A DNA stretch of 64,000 bases from Xiphias gladius (taxonomy: Eukaryota > Chordata > Actinopteri > Istiophoriformes > Xiphiidae). A program made the position numbers and the translations under genes. The notes below the pieces were generated by a model. The model was given only the letters and a program-made list of their open reading frames with translations. It was not told the DNA's origin and did not search any database. Positions 1-12,400 of this stretch are shown one piece after another. The stretch lies in NCBI RefSeq assembly GCF_016859285.1, contig NC_053414.1, positions 27,796,261 through 27,860,260 of the forward strand. The letters are read 5' to 3'. Position 1 is the stretch's first letter. Each line of letters starts with the position of its first letter.

Positions 1-847
1 GATTCCATGTGAAAATACTTTTACCATACATTCCAAAAAAAGTTGACAAAGAAATTTCTGTCATCGACTTATCAAATAATCATTACAGCTCTAGACTACA
101 TCATTTTTTGTTTGCAGAAAAAAGAAATTTCAAAACCAGGCCAATTTGTTGCAGTTTATCAGTTGATTTGAAACCATTAATTCCCAGTGTGCCCATAAGG
201 GATTTGAACACCACTAAGTGTTGTAAAAGTCACATAATGAGGCTTTAAGTTTGACTGGCATGGATTTACTTTTTTTAATAGTTTATTTGACAGGGATAAT
301 AATCTATGAGGAACTCAAATGAAGAAGTTATCAATTATGTTCTCCCCAAAGTTAGCAATGTATGCCTCTAACATACTTAGACTATCACAAATATTGTTTG
401 CAAGCACCAGTCATGTCTAAAACAAATATCGTCACACTGACGGTAGAGATACTGAGTCAAGAACAATGATATATTTGTCTTTGTAAACAGGCCTTTTCAC
501 TGCAGATAATTTTACTTAGTCCCAGCAGGAAAAGCACAGGTGCTACTAAGAACATTAACAATGGGTCTGGTCTATTCAAGTGTCCCAGTGAATCATGGGT
601 GTGACAATGGGCCAGAATGAACAACCCCAGGACCCTGAAACTGAAGCAGCTAAATGGATCAGCCATCATTCATTTTATTATTTATATCTTGTGCATTTCA
701 AACTATGACAATTCACCTGAGACACGAAAACCTAACTGGACTATAGTCATTATTAATGTTCTAAGAAAGACCTATGTTTGTCAAATCAACACATTCACTG
801 TGACTGAAGGCCAGCCATGCAATTAGACACAATATCCTTCACATACA
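1..847. other. timm10 intron sequence, no gene seen
   Basis: AT-rich sequence left of the Tc1-like element. Short open frames occur on both strands but none resembles a known protein or has convincing splice borders. I looked for the second timm10 exon (CX3C motifs, minus strand) and did not find it. Confidence 0.5.
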
Positions 848-1982
848 GTTAGGTTTGTAAGTATTAAAAAGAAGGAATGCATTGTTGGGCTCAGCAGCAC
901 CAAAAGTCCTGGAAGACAACTAAAGAATTCTTTCCTTGGTGAAGAAAACCCTCAAAACATCTAGCCAGGTCAACAACACTCGGGGAGGCAGGCGTAGTAT
1001 TGTTAAAGTCTATAATCAAGAGACACCTTCATCAATGTAAATACAGATGGTTTACCACAAGGTGCAAACCACTGGTAACACTCAAGATCAGAAAGGCCAG
1101 ATTAGACTTTGCCAGAAAACATCGAAAAAGTCTGCCCAGTTCTGGAACAAGATTCTTTGGTAGGATGAAACCAAGATTAATTTGTACCAGATTGATGAGA
1201 AGGAAAGGAACGGCTCATGATCCACAGCAAACCACATCATCTTGCAGACATGGTAGAGGCAGTGTTATGGCATGGGCATGAATGGCTGCCAATGGAGCTG
1301 GATTACTGGTGTTTAATGATGATGTGACTGCTGATAGAAGTAGCAGGATGAATTCTGAAGTGTACAGGTCTATACTATCTGCTCAGATCCAGCCAAATGC
1401 TGCAGAACTGATAAGACAGTGCTTCACAGTACAGATGGATAGTGACCCAAAACATACTGCGAAAGCAACTCAAGAGCTTCTCATGGCAAAGAAATGGAAT
1501 ATTCTTCAATGGCCAAGTCAGTCACCTGACCTCAACCCAATTGAGCATGTGTTTCACCTACTGAAGACAAAACTGAGGGTAGAAAGACCCACAGACAAGC
1601 AGCAACTGAAGGTGGCTGCAGTAAAGGCCTGGCAAAGCATCTCAAGGGAGGAAACTCAGCATTTGGTGAGGTCCATGAGATCCAGACTTCAGCCAGTCAC
1701 TGACTGCAAAGGATTTTCATCCAAGTATTAAAAATGATCCTCATATTTATAATTATGTTGGTCTTTCCAATTACTTTTGAGCCTCTGAAAATGAGTGACT
1801 ATGTATAAAAAATGGCTGTAATTCCCTAACAGTTAATGTGATATTTTTGTTAATCCCCTTGAATTAGCTGAAAGTCTACACTTGTGCCACATCTTGATGG
1901 CTTCATTTTAAATCCATTGTATCTGTGAACAGAGGCTAAATTACCAAAATTGTGTCACTGTCCAAATACTTATGGACCTAAC
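848..1982 (+). mobile_element. Tc1-like DNA transposon, internally deleted, dead transposase
   Basis: The right end (about 1,964-1,982) is the inverted complement of the left end (about 848-866) with a few mismatches, giving short terminal inverted repeats that begin GTTAGGT. The interior encodes most of a Tc1/mariner DDE transposase. The stretch 1,000-1,281 carries part of the DNA-binding and first catalytic region. The stretch 1,282-1,731 carries QMDSDPKH with the second Asp and DLNPIEH with the Glu. It is broken by a TGA at 1,279-1,281 where related proteins continue in frame, and the N-terminal HTH coding part is missing, so the left end joins almost directly to mid-gene sequence. It lies in the first intron of timm10 and is not expected to transpose by itself. 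Confidence 0.85.
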
Positions 1983-2664
1983 TATATGTGTACAGATGAT
2001 ACATGTAAGTACTTCAACCGATGCATGATCATTACTTATAACAGAGTTCCTCAATCAATGCAATTTGTAATCAGCTATGATGAATATCAGCATGCTTGGC
2101 CTAAAAGTGTGGGGGGGGTCAGCATGTTTCAGAGTCAGCTCCTTCATCAAGGCACAGACGGCACAACTAGGTTTCCGACAAGACGGAAATATGACATTTA
2201 TGTTTGTGTCATGTATTAATGAGAAGAATGTTACGGTCTCTTCATCGATCCGCATGGATTGGATGTTGGCGTCTGTTCAACGGAAGCCTCAATGGACAAT
2301 TAAGTCACGTTTCACCTACTGCAAACTGAAAATGCACCATAAAAGTAGCTGGATGCAAACACATCTCTTGACTGATGGGATCTAGCTGCCACTCTGACAC
2401 CCCCCCAGTGTGGGGGACACTGACTGATCAGTGACTGACTGTATCACATGTAGCTCCTGAAATTTAATGTCTTCAGCAGCAGCCAGCGTCAAAGAGGGAC
2501 TTTAGAGCTACGTCCCCCTAGAGCTAGCTAACCTCTGTAAGACCTTCTGTCACTACCTAACGTGTAACTTAAGAACGACGATTGAACGAAGGCCACGAGA
2601 CACGCTTTCTCCTGGGCAGCAGTTAGACGCAGCTAGCTGAATGGTTAGCTTGTGTCGGCTTTAC
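1983..2664. other. remainder of timm10 intron 1
   Basis: Between the transposon end and the timm10 donor site. It contains a G8 run near 2,109 and a C7 run near 2,400 but no gene I can support. Confidence 0.4.
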
Positions 2665-2735
2665 CGGTTGTACATGTCAGCCATCATCTCCACCTCCAGC
2701 TCCGCTGCCAGCTGCTGTGCCTTCATGGGATCCAT
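2665..2735 (-). CDS. timm10: Tim10 first coding exon (partial gene)
   Basis: First coding exon of the mitochondrial intermembrane-space chaperone Tim10, which with Tim9 escorts hydrophobic precursors to the TIM22 carrier translocase. The minus strand reads [20 protein letters not shown] followed by MYN and the first two bases of an Arg codon, then a GTAAAG donor at 2,664. From memory this is nearly identical to the start of human TIMM10. The exon holds 23 codons plus two bases (phase 2). The twin CX3C cysteine motifs belong to the next exon; I did not find it between 1 and 2,664, so it should lie beyond the left edge, making the first intron over 2.6 kb. A Tc1-like element (848-1,982) sits in that intron. 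The 5'UTR and promoter should lie within about 200 bp to the right, just beyond the 3' end of the BTBD18-like gene. Confidence 0.88.
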
Positions 2736-3452
2736 GTCTGCGCGTCTCTGCTGCTCACACCCGGCTTCAACCAAACACACACACCGTCCTGGTGGCCCTC
2801 TCCTGCGGACACAAGACAAGAGTCCTACTCGCTGCTTCTTCTGTAACCTTCAAATCTGCAGGAACACACGTGTGTACAGTTTCCTCCCCTACTTCCGCAG
2901 TCAATAAAGTTGGATTCAGACGGAGGGGGGAGGAAAAAGTGCGCCCCCTGGTGTGCATTAGTGAAGACACAACCAAGGAAAAAAAAACAAAACACTTGCA
3001 TGAAAAGACAAACCGTTTTTTTTAATAAACTATTGTTATGTAATTTACATAGAACACACTCCGCTTTACAAATACAGGCTCAAAATAAGATTTCTTTTCT
3101 ACAGTCGTTACTTACAGAGAGACCCAATGAAGTGCTTTTTACCTCAATCAGTCTGACTATTCAAATTTCTCTGACTGTAAAATGAACACAATTATTGAAA
3201 AACAGTCAATGTAAACAACATTAATCATTCTTGCCACACTGTATCAATGCTTCAGCATATTATTAATGAAAATTAAACAACCATTTCAAGCTTGTATGCT
3301 GAACAAAATGAATGCCATATAGCGGTAAAAATCTGTTATACAGAACTTCCCATCTTTGTGAACATCAAGTCAGAACAGGTAGAACATCAGGTTTGGCACA
3401 CCATGCTGAACTAGTCACACAACGTATTATATAACTATGCAGTATCCAAACG

Positions 3453-6400
3453 TTACTCTGTCTCATCTCCAGTCACATCAATCTCGTTCACATCTTCCTC
3501 CTCTTCTTCGTCTGGAGTTATCTCCGTGCTGTCGAGTCCATCCCCACACACTCTGGCCTGAGGCACTTGGACTGGGGAGTAAAGCAGGACATCCACCTCC
3601 ACTTCCTCCTCCTCTTCTTGATCGCAGCCTGAGGTCCCGCTGATCCCGCCAGCATCTGGCAGAGGTAGACCAGTTCTCTCAGGTGTCTGGGGGTGCAGCT
3701 TGTAATCTGGCACCAGTCTGTGTGACAAGCCTTCATCAGTGATGGCAGTCTGCTGTGTTGCATTTGACACTCCTGTATCACAGGTTGTTCCTGTTAAAAA
3801 AAAACAAAAAAACAATGGAACTAAGATTATCCAGAGTAACTGGGAGACTGAGTTTGCAAGTCAGGTGTGGAAAGTAACTAAGTACATTTACTCAAAAACT
3901 GTACTTAAGTACAATTTTGAGGTACTTGTACTTTATTTGACTACTTCAATTTTTTGCTACTCTATACTTGTAGTCTACTATATTTCAGAAGGAAATATTG
4001 TTCCATGTATGTGGCAGCTGGAGTTGCAAATTACTTTACAGATTAGAGATCAGACCCATTCGGGAATATCTCATTCACTGTATCAGTCTTGGAAGCCCCC
4101 ACAGAGAAACGCCAGCAAGTGGCCGTGCCCTAATCTTTAACGGAGGTAGGGCAGTTAACCAAACATACATTTGCAAACCAACCAGTCTGCCTCATCCTTA
4201 GAGTAATTTCTCTTGTAAAAGCAAAAATTGATTGAAAACACTTCCAGTAAAGCAATCCCACATTTATGTGGCTTGTCCCAGTCGGTTTTCGTGTGGGGGA
4301 TCTTCTTCTCCTTGTTCTGGTGCATTCAACAGTGATGGGCTCATTACGGGCCTGTGAGGCCAGAGGCCTGATTGTACAAGAAGGTTGGTGAGTACCGCAG
4401 TTGCATTGGCTGTTTTTTACCCCAACAGCCACAAGAGGCAACGGTGAGCTCACTCCACCCTCTAAACCCAACGCTGACAAACGACACAAGGGTAAGATTT
4501 ACACTTTCTAACAAGTGTTTTCAAACCGTATTTTTCAGTTTGGCTATAGAGAAAACTTTAAGGATGAGGACTAACTGGTTGGGCTTTGTAAACTATGTCT
4601 GCTTATCTGCCCCCACTCTCACTCCCCCACAGCAGCAGACAGCCGCTTTCAGGCCCTTTTCTCTGGGAGCTTCCGGGAGCGTCTTCCAAGTGGTGGATGA
4701 GACAGTCCCAAACGGTGCTACTGACCCTCTATAAAAATGCAGTGTGTTGTTGGGGATCTTCGTAACTTTTAAGATGTCTATGGAGTTGTTATCAGTACCA
4801 CCGAAGAGACATTTCCCCTTCAAATTTCCCAGTTGGTGTCATTTAAATGATTGAGTTTTTTCCAGACAAGGCATCATGAAAAAGGAATTATGGCAATTTT
4901 ATGTGGCAGAACATTGTTGTTCCTTCTCACCCAATTAATCATCTCACGACCCCCAAGATTTGTTTTGTGACCATTTGGAGGGGCCCGACCCTTGGGTTGG
5001 GAATCAGTGGACCAGCACACCTAACTATATATAAAGTAACTAAAATTAGCTGCACCTTGAGCAGCTACCATAAACAGTAAAATGCTACTTACACAATGAT
5101 GCATCAGTATTAGAGATCAAATAATGTCATATATAATCACAGGGGATATTTTACTGCATATCCACTACTTTTACTGCTGATACCCACTAAGTACATTTTG
5201 CTATTAATTCATCTGTACTTTTACTTAAATAAGCTTAAGACTACAGGACTTTTACTTTAGGCTATATGTCTCTTTACCGTAGGGCTTTACATAAAACTAG
5301 CCCAACATTATTCTAATCACAATTAAAGTATCTTATGGTTATTGCTGTATGTCAGTGTCATTCTTGATGTTACAACCAGATGGCCTCAAAGAGGCAATTT
5401 CTTTAATCTTACAAATGGTGGTTTTAAGAAAACATGCTCTTTTCCAGCCTAACCAATAGATTTAATGAAAGAGATTCGATGGCTTAATAGTTTAACCATT
5501 GCCGCCATCAACCATGGCTATCGGAACAATCCCCACTTTACCTTCATCCGGATTCTTAGATTCCTTAGTTGATTCTTTACATGTGTTGTCTCTGCTAGCC
5601 GCCCCTTCACTTTCTGCATCTCTCAGCATTTCATTTGTTTCCTGGCTTTCCTTTGACCTCCGAGATTTTGAGTGTGACCTTTTAATAAGTTTTTGAAACT
5701 CATTCAGAGTGACCGTCTGTGGCTCTTTTGGTGTCTGTAGCTTTCTTACTTTTGGGATTATGTCAATGTCTGCATCACGCTTGCCAATGCTCTCAACACT
5801 TATGGTCTTCTTCAGTGGAATTATTCCCACTTCTGCACTTCTATTTATCCACCTTTTTTTGCACCTTCGCTTTGTTTTGTTACCCTTCTCCAAATCTTCC
5901 TTTGGCGAATTGCTTTCCGTTTTCTGCTGACTTTCTTCATTATGGCTCCTCTTTTCAGCGACGGCAGGACGGTTGTTCAGAGGGGTAAGAACTTGAAGTT
6001 TTGTTTTTGGCGGTCTTCCACGTTTCCCGCTTGTGACTCCTTGTTTATTCACTGTCTTAGCTCTGTGGACCATGGGTTTAGCACCAAAAGAAGTTTCTGG
6101 GCTTGTGTCACTTGGTGACTCTTGAGTGTTTTTCAAAAAACTCCTGGTTCTGATCCGAGTTTGGTCAGTATTCACCCCAGACCCTCTGGCGTTCTCTCTC
6201 AGACATTCTGTGACGGATGACGGCTGATTTTGTTTCCCTATAAATTCGGATGGAATGTTAGAAGAGCTGGTGGTCAGTGCTCTTTCCTTCGCCAGCACAT
6301 TGTTGCTTGACAAACTGACTTGACAAACGCTCCAATTGATTTTACTCTTTGTTCCATCACTGACTTTCACATCTTTGTATGCCAAGAGAAAATCGGCAGC

Positions 6401-9400
6401 ATCTTGTGGATGACTGGTGCATGTTGTCTTCCTCCTTTTAGGTGCTATTCCCTCCTCTGTAGTGTCACATTCCTTCATCTTCCTGGGGTCAGATTTCAGT
6501 CCTGCATTATTTGGTTGGCCAGCAGATACCGTTTCCCTCTCTTCCACCTCTTTTGCAGTACAAGATTCTGTCCAGGTTCCTCTATTCTGTGGGTTCAACT
6601 CCATATGTTCCTGGCATTTCTTTGACCAACAGTTTCTGGTTGTACGCTGAGGTAAAGACGCACTTGTATTTTTTCTGTGAGTGATGGCACTCAGACGAAA
6701 TTGTAGTGATCCAGGGTTTTCTGCGAGCCAGGGTCGCCTATGTAATAATGGCTGTTGCTGAATTTTATCGCCATGGCTCGTTGGGTTGTTGAGGGCAGGC
6801 TGATGTTTTGTTTCTAAGGTACACGGCTCTAATGGAGAAAGACATCGAGGAAGCCGCAAATCGTCCATGCAAGGTAAGGAGAGAGTATGCATGGACTGTG
6901 TCTCATTTCCCTTTGTCAGCGGTAAAAACGCAAGGATTTGCTGATTGTCTTGTGAAGACAGTTCCTGGAACGCTGGGTGATGCAGTTTCTGCTCAGCGGG
7001 GGAGACAGCTGAGGGTACGACTGATCTTGTTGTAGATACTTCTGGATATAGACATTCTTGACTTTTGGACAGTGGCATATCCTGACAGCTCATTCCATCT
7101 CTCTGCCGCATGGATCTGACAGATGAGGGGTACTGTTGAGAGCGCTCCTGCTGCTGTTGGATTAACGCAGTGTCCAGTAGTACAGATGAAAGGCTTGAGC
7201 AGCTGGGCTGGTTCTGAGCTGTGAAACAACAATGGATACCTGCACAACAGGTGGGAAGTCTGCCATCAATCCAACTTGAAATAACAAAGCTGAGGTGGTT
7301 GATGTTAGGGTGGAGGTTTTGGATAGTGATTTTGGATAGTGATAGATTGTGGACTGTAACTGAAATCAGGTTGAACTGAGTCTTTTGGTGTGATAAAATA
7401 AGAAGTGCTAATGGAGTGGAGGACTGAGAAGCATGAAACGGAAAGAAAGAACATTTAAGATAAAGTCTGAGTTTGCTTTAGTAACTGCTTACACTTTAGC
7501 ACACTGTATAGTGGACAGTACAAGATTCTGAGTTATGTTTAACACTTACTGCTCTGTTGCTTAATATAGGAGGTCAAAATTAGAGCTGAACTGAATAGTT
7601 AATTGACAGTAATTTGAGCATTAATTCATTGTTGTCACATCTTAAATCTGAATCTTGTTAAATTCTCAGTTGTTAGGAATTGTTCTTTTGTCTTTTATCT
7701 TTGTCTCATGTTGTAGTAAACTGACTGTCCAAAAATTAATTTGATTTTGATCAGCTTGCCCTGATATATGCGTGAGACCTCGTTTCCCCGGAATCTTCAG
7801 AACAGAGGTGGCGGGTACAAAGTTAGCATGACACACAAAGTCACACTGGCCACATTTATGGGAAATATGATTGAAATATATCGTAATTTTCCTTTCAGTT
7901 TTGAAATCTAAACAAGAGGAGGGATGATTTTGTATAGGTACTGATGGAATCGAAATAAAACACAGATAAGGGAAAACTGAAAGAAACGGTATAATTTGGT
8001 TTTGCCTCTTCATGTAAAATCATCCAAAGGAATCTATTTTGACAAGCTACAGAGGACATGAAAACATCAACCTCCATGATTCAACACCCACAACACACTA
8101 GACAGTTTCAGAGGATATAAAAGATATATTAGCTTAGAAATGTAAAGGAGAACTAGAACCCTTTCAGCCGATATAGGCCTAGCACATATATATCGGTATC
8201 CAATATGTGCCTATATTAAAACTAAAACTTTTTATAATATAATATAATATAATATAATATATTATATTATATTATATTATATTATATTACAGATACACGC
8301 GCGCACACACACATACATACTATATCAAAGACAAAAGCCTTCACATCTTGTTAGGGGAAGAAAATAAGAAGATTAAAAAGGGACAGTAACTAATACTGAC
8401 AAATCATTTGAACAATGGACAATCAAATCAATGCCTTCATATCATGGTTCAGCAAAACTTTTCTTATCTTTATCTGCTGATGAGTTGAAACTTCGTGTTC
8501 CCAAATCCTGGTAAAACACACACCCTGCTGCACTGACAGCAGCGTGCATCTGACTGTGCCCTGCATCTTTCCGTGTGACTGGGCCCTGGCAAATGGCCGG
8601 TACTCCATCATGGCTCAGTTGAAGGTGATGAGACCTCTTGCAGTCCCTTTCCAAGTTGGGCAGGATGTTGAGCCCCATCATGATGTCCTCAGGCAGCTTC
8701 TCTATCTGCACATCAGACTCCTCTACAGAGCCCTGATGCTGGAGGGGTGGGGCTACCTCGAGGCCATCCTTTTGGTTTGGGGTGAAGTAGTCACTAGAGG
8801 GTGGCGCGGAGTCAGAGGAGGCGTTGGGGTGTGGTGGCGATTTGGGGGAGTTGGTGGTAACAGGCTGAAGAATATGGGAGTCTGGTTTCTGTATTGGGCT
8901 TGATTGGACAGTGGAGGGAGGAGCTGGAACATTTAAAAGGTCTGTGTCTGGCCTTCTGTTTTTGCAGCCATCCTATTAAAAAAAAAAAAAAAAATGAACA
9001 AGAGGTGAGCAAGGCAATGTCTTTTGTTAAGCTCAATACGAAAATAAGATTCCATTCAGATCAGAACCATTAAATACAAAATGTGGTCATTCACAAAAAT
9101 AAAAAGAAATCAGTCTGATGAATGTTTTCAGCATTCTCAGTATGGTTTAATTAAACATAGATAGATTAGATTAGTTAGAATAGAAAGAATAGATATGATA
9201 TATAAAATAGATTTGATTAGATTAGACAGACAAGGGACAGCCAGGAAGTCGGGTCCATAAGTATTTGGACAGTGACACAATTTTCATAATTTTGCCTCTG
9301 TACACCACCACAATGGATTTGAAATTAAGCCATCAAGACGTGATTGAAGTTTAGACTTCCGGCTTTAATTCAAGGGGTGTAACAAAAATATCAAATTAAA

Positions 9401-12400
9401 TGTTTAGGAATTACAGCCATTTTTTATACATAGTCACTCATTTTCAGAGGCTCAAAAGTAATTGGAAAGACCAACATAATTATAAATATGAGGATCATTT
9501 TTAATACTTGGATGAAAATCTGAATGCAAAGAATTTGATGTCTGGATCCCATGGACATCACCAAATGGTGAGTTTCCTCCCTTGAGATGCTTTGCCAGGC
9601 CTTTACTGCAGCCGCCTTCAGTTGCTGCTTGTTTGTCGGCCTTCAGTTTTGTCTTCAGTAAGTGAAAAGCCTGATCAACTAGGTTGAGGTCAGGTGACTG
9701 ACTTGGCCATTGAATAATAGTCCATTTCTTTGTATTGAGAAGCTCTTGAGTTGCTTTCGCAGTATGTTTTGGGTCACTATCCATCTGTACTGTGAAGCAC
9801 TGTCTTATCAGTTCTGCAGCATTTGGCTGGATCTGAGCAGATAGTATAGACCTGTACACTTCAGAATTCATCCTGCTACTTCTATCAGCAGTCACATCAT
9901 CATTAAACACCAGTAATCCAGCTCCATTGGCAGCCATTCATGCCCATGCCATAACACTGCCTCTACCATGTCTGACAGATGATGTGGTTTGCTGTGGATC
10001 ATGAGCCGTTCCTTTCCTTCTCCATATTCTTCTCTTCTCATCAATCTGGTACAAATTAATCTTGGTTTCATCCTACCAAAGAATCTTGTTCCAGAACTGG
10101 GCAGACTTTTTCGATGTTTTCTGGCAAAGTCTAATCTGGCCTTTCTGATCTTGAGTGTTACCAGTGGTTTGCACCTTGTGGTAAACCATCTGTATTTACA
10201 TTGATGAAGGTGTCTCTTGATTATAGACTTTAACAATACTACGCCTGCCTCCCCGAGTGTTGTTGACCTGGCTAGATGTTTTGAGGGTTTTCTTCACCAA
10301 GGAAAGAATTCTTTAGTTGTCTTCAGTGGTCTTCCAGGACTTTTGGTGCTGCTGAGCCCAACAATGTATTCCTTCTTTTTAACAATGAACCAAATTGCTA
10401 ATTTGGCCACTCCTAAAATTTCTGCTACCTGTCTGATAGGATGGTTTTTCAGCACAACGTTGGCCTCCTTCACTTGCATCGATACCTCTTTGGACCACAT
10501 ATTGAGAATTCCCAAATTCAAATTCAACACTTGGAATCAACTCCAGACCTTTTATCTGCTTAATTTGTCATGAAAGAACAGGGGCACGGGCCACACCTGG
10601 CCATAAAACTGATCATCGGTCAACTGTCCAATTACCTTTGAGCCTCTAAAAATGAGGGGCTGTAAAATGGCTGTAATTTCTAATGCAATATTTTTGTTAA
10701 TACCCCCCTTTTCTGACCTCTAATAATCTTCTATTTCTATTTTCATTTTATTAAACAATTAAGTGATGCTATAATTTCCTAAAAATAATCAGCATGGCTG
10801 TGGTGCTTCAGATCTCCGGTGGAGTCTGGGAACAGATGATGAAACAGAGATACATCATACTTCCTTTCACTTCTCCCAGAGTAAAACAACTCACCAACAC
10901 TTCAGCGTGTCCACCCAAATCACTCTCAACAACACCGCCTCCTCATTTTCTCCTCTAGGTATCTACATATCTGACATATGAGTATGTTGCATCGCAAATC
11001 TGCCTATGGCATATTCTTCTACCACTTAACCTCTGTCTCTAATTCTTTCTTCCTGCAAGAAGCTACATATAAAAGACTTTTATAATGTTTTTCTACTTCT
11101 TGCTTGTATTTGTGCTGCAAAAATATCCTTCAGACTTCAGACAAGCAGAGTTTATTATTACTAGCAGTGGCTTTTGTTTAGCAAATTAGCTGAAAAACAT
11201 TTCATTTTGTTGGTTTCAAATTTCACAAATGGTGGACAACAACTTAAACTGTAAATTGCCAATTAAGATGAGTCACATTAGCCAATCAGCAACACGTATC
11301 AGCAATAAAAGAAGCCTAGCAATCAGCAATTTGATGCACTAGTTTTCAAAGCAATATGAGAATGCAGAAGAGTCCAAAGAGAGCAAATTAACTGTAGCCA
11401 CACTGCAGGTGTATTGGTTCCTGCTAAAATTATAAAGCCCTTATATACACAATGCATGCATGACATGTGGGCTGCTGTCTGTTTAACCAATGTGGCGTCT
11501 TCCTGTTGCCATATCATTTCTAAGTAAATACTATTTTATTTTGCCTGCACTGCCATGCACCATCAAGACAAATTCAGACACCAGTGTGTCCTCACATAAA
11601 TTCAACACCATACTTATATACCTGTTTCAGGGATGTAAGAACTGACAAGGTCGCATCTGAGTCTTGCATGTTCACCACCTCCCACACTTCTCCTTTAGTC
11701 CTCCTCCTCAGCTTAACCTGCACGGAGGGAAGAGAATACGGTGATGAAGCAAACGCAAAGATAAGGAGGAGGCTTCCTACACATTTGTTATGACAGTCTG
11801 AAGACATCACAGACACATCGGAGCGGAGTCGTGACAACTCTGTCATGAAACTAAGTTTTCATTTTATTGCTTTTCTTTGTTGGTGAAACGTAGAACTGAC
11901 GAGCCATTTTTGCTGTCGTGACTCTGCTCGAGGGGAAATGGAGCAGTTGAGTCACTACGATACCCTGAAAAATGTGCTTGCTAGAAAATAAATCAGACAC
12001 TGTCACATACAAATTTGGCCTGACACACAGCTGTATTTTATCTTGATCAGAAAAAGTTCCTCCATCACAAGGCAGTGGAAATTTGTCTTTTACATAATTT
12101 ATAATCAATTGGTAATCTCACCTGATATAGCTTCAGGGTTTATGTACACACCTATCTATGAAAGAGAATTCATCCCAGGTTACCTTCTATGTGAAGAAAA
12201 TACTACTACTTCTTACTTTGATAGAAATCTGCGTGGTCTCCATCATCTGCTGCATCTGCTTCATCTTGGCCAGGGTCTTCATCCCTACATTGGCATGTAC
12301 ATGCCTCTTCTCTGTAGAATTCCCTCCCTCTCCTGCCATCTCATCTCTGTTCACTTGGCTTGGCTGCTCTGTATCTCCTCTGAAGTCAGCCATCTTGCCA

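Noticed and set aside
3518..3781. Alternative 87-codon frame over the last btbd18 exon
   Set aside because: The overlapping acidic frame matches the phase left by exon 5,542 and ends like BTBD18 proteins, so this is a shadow frame.
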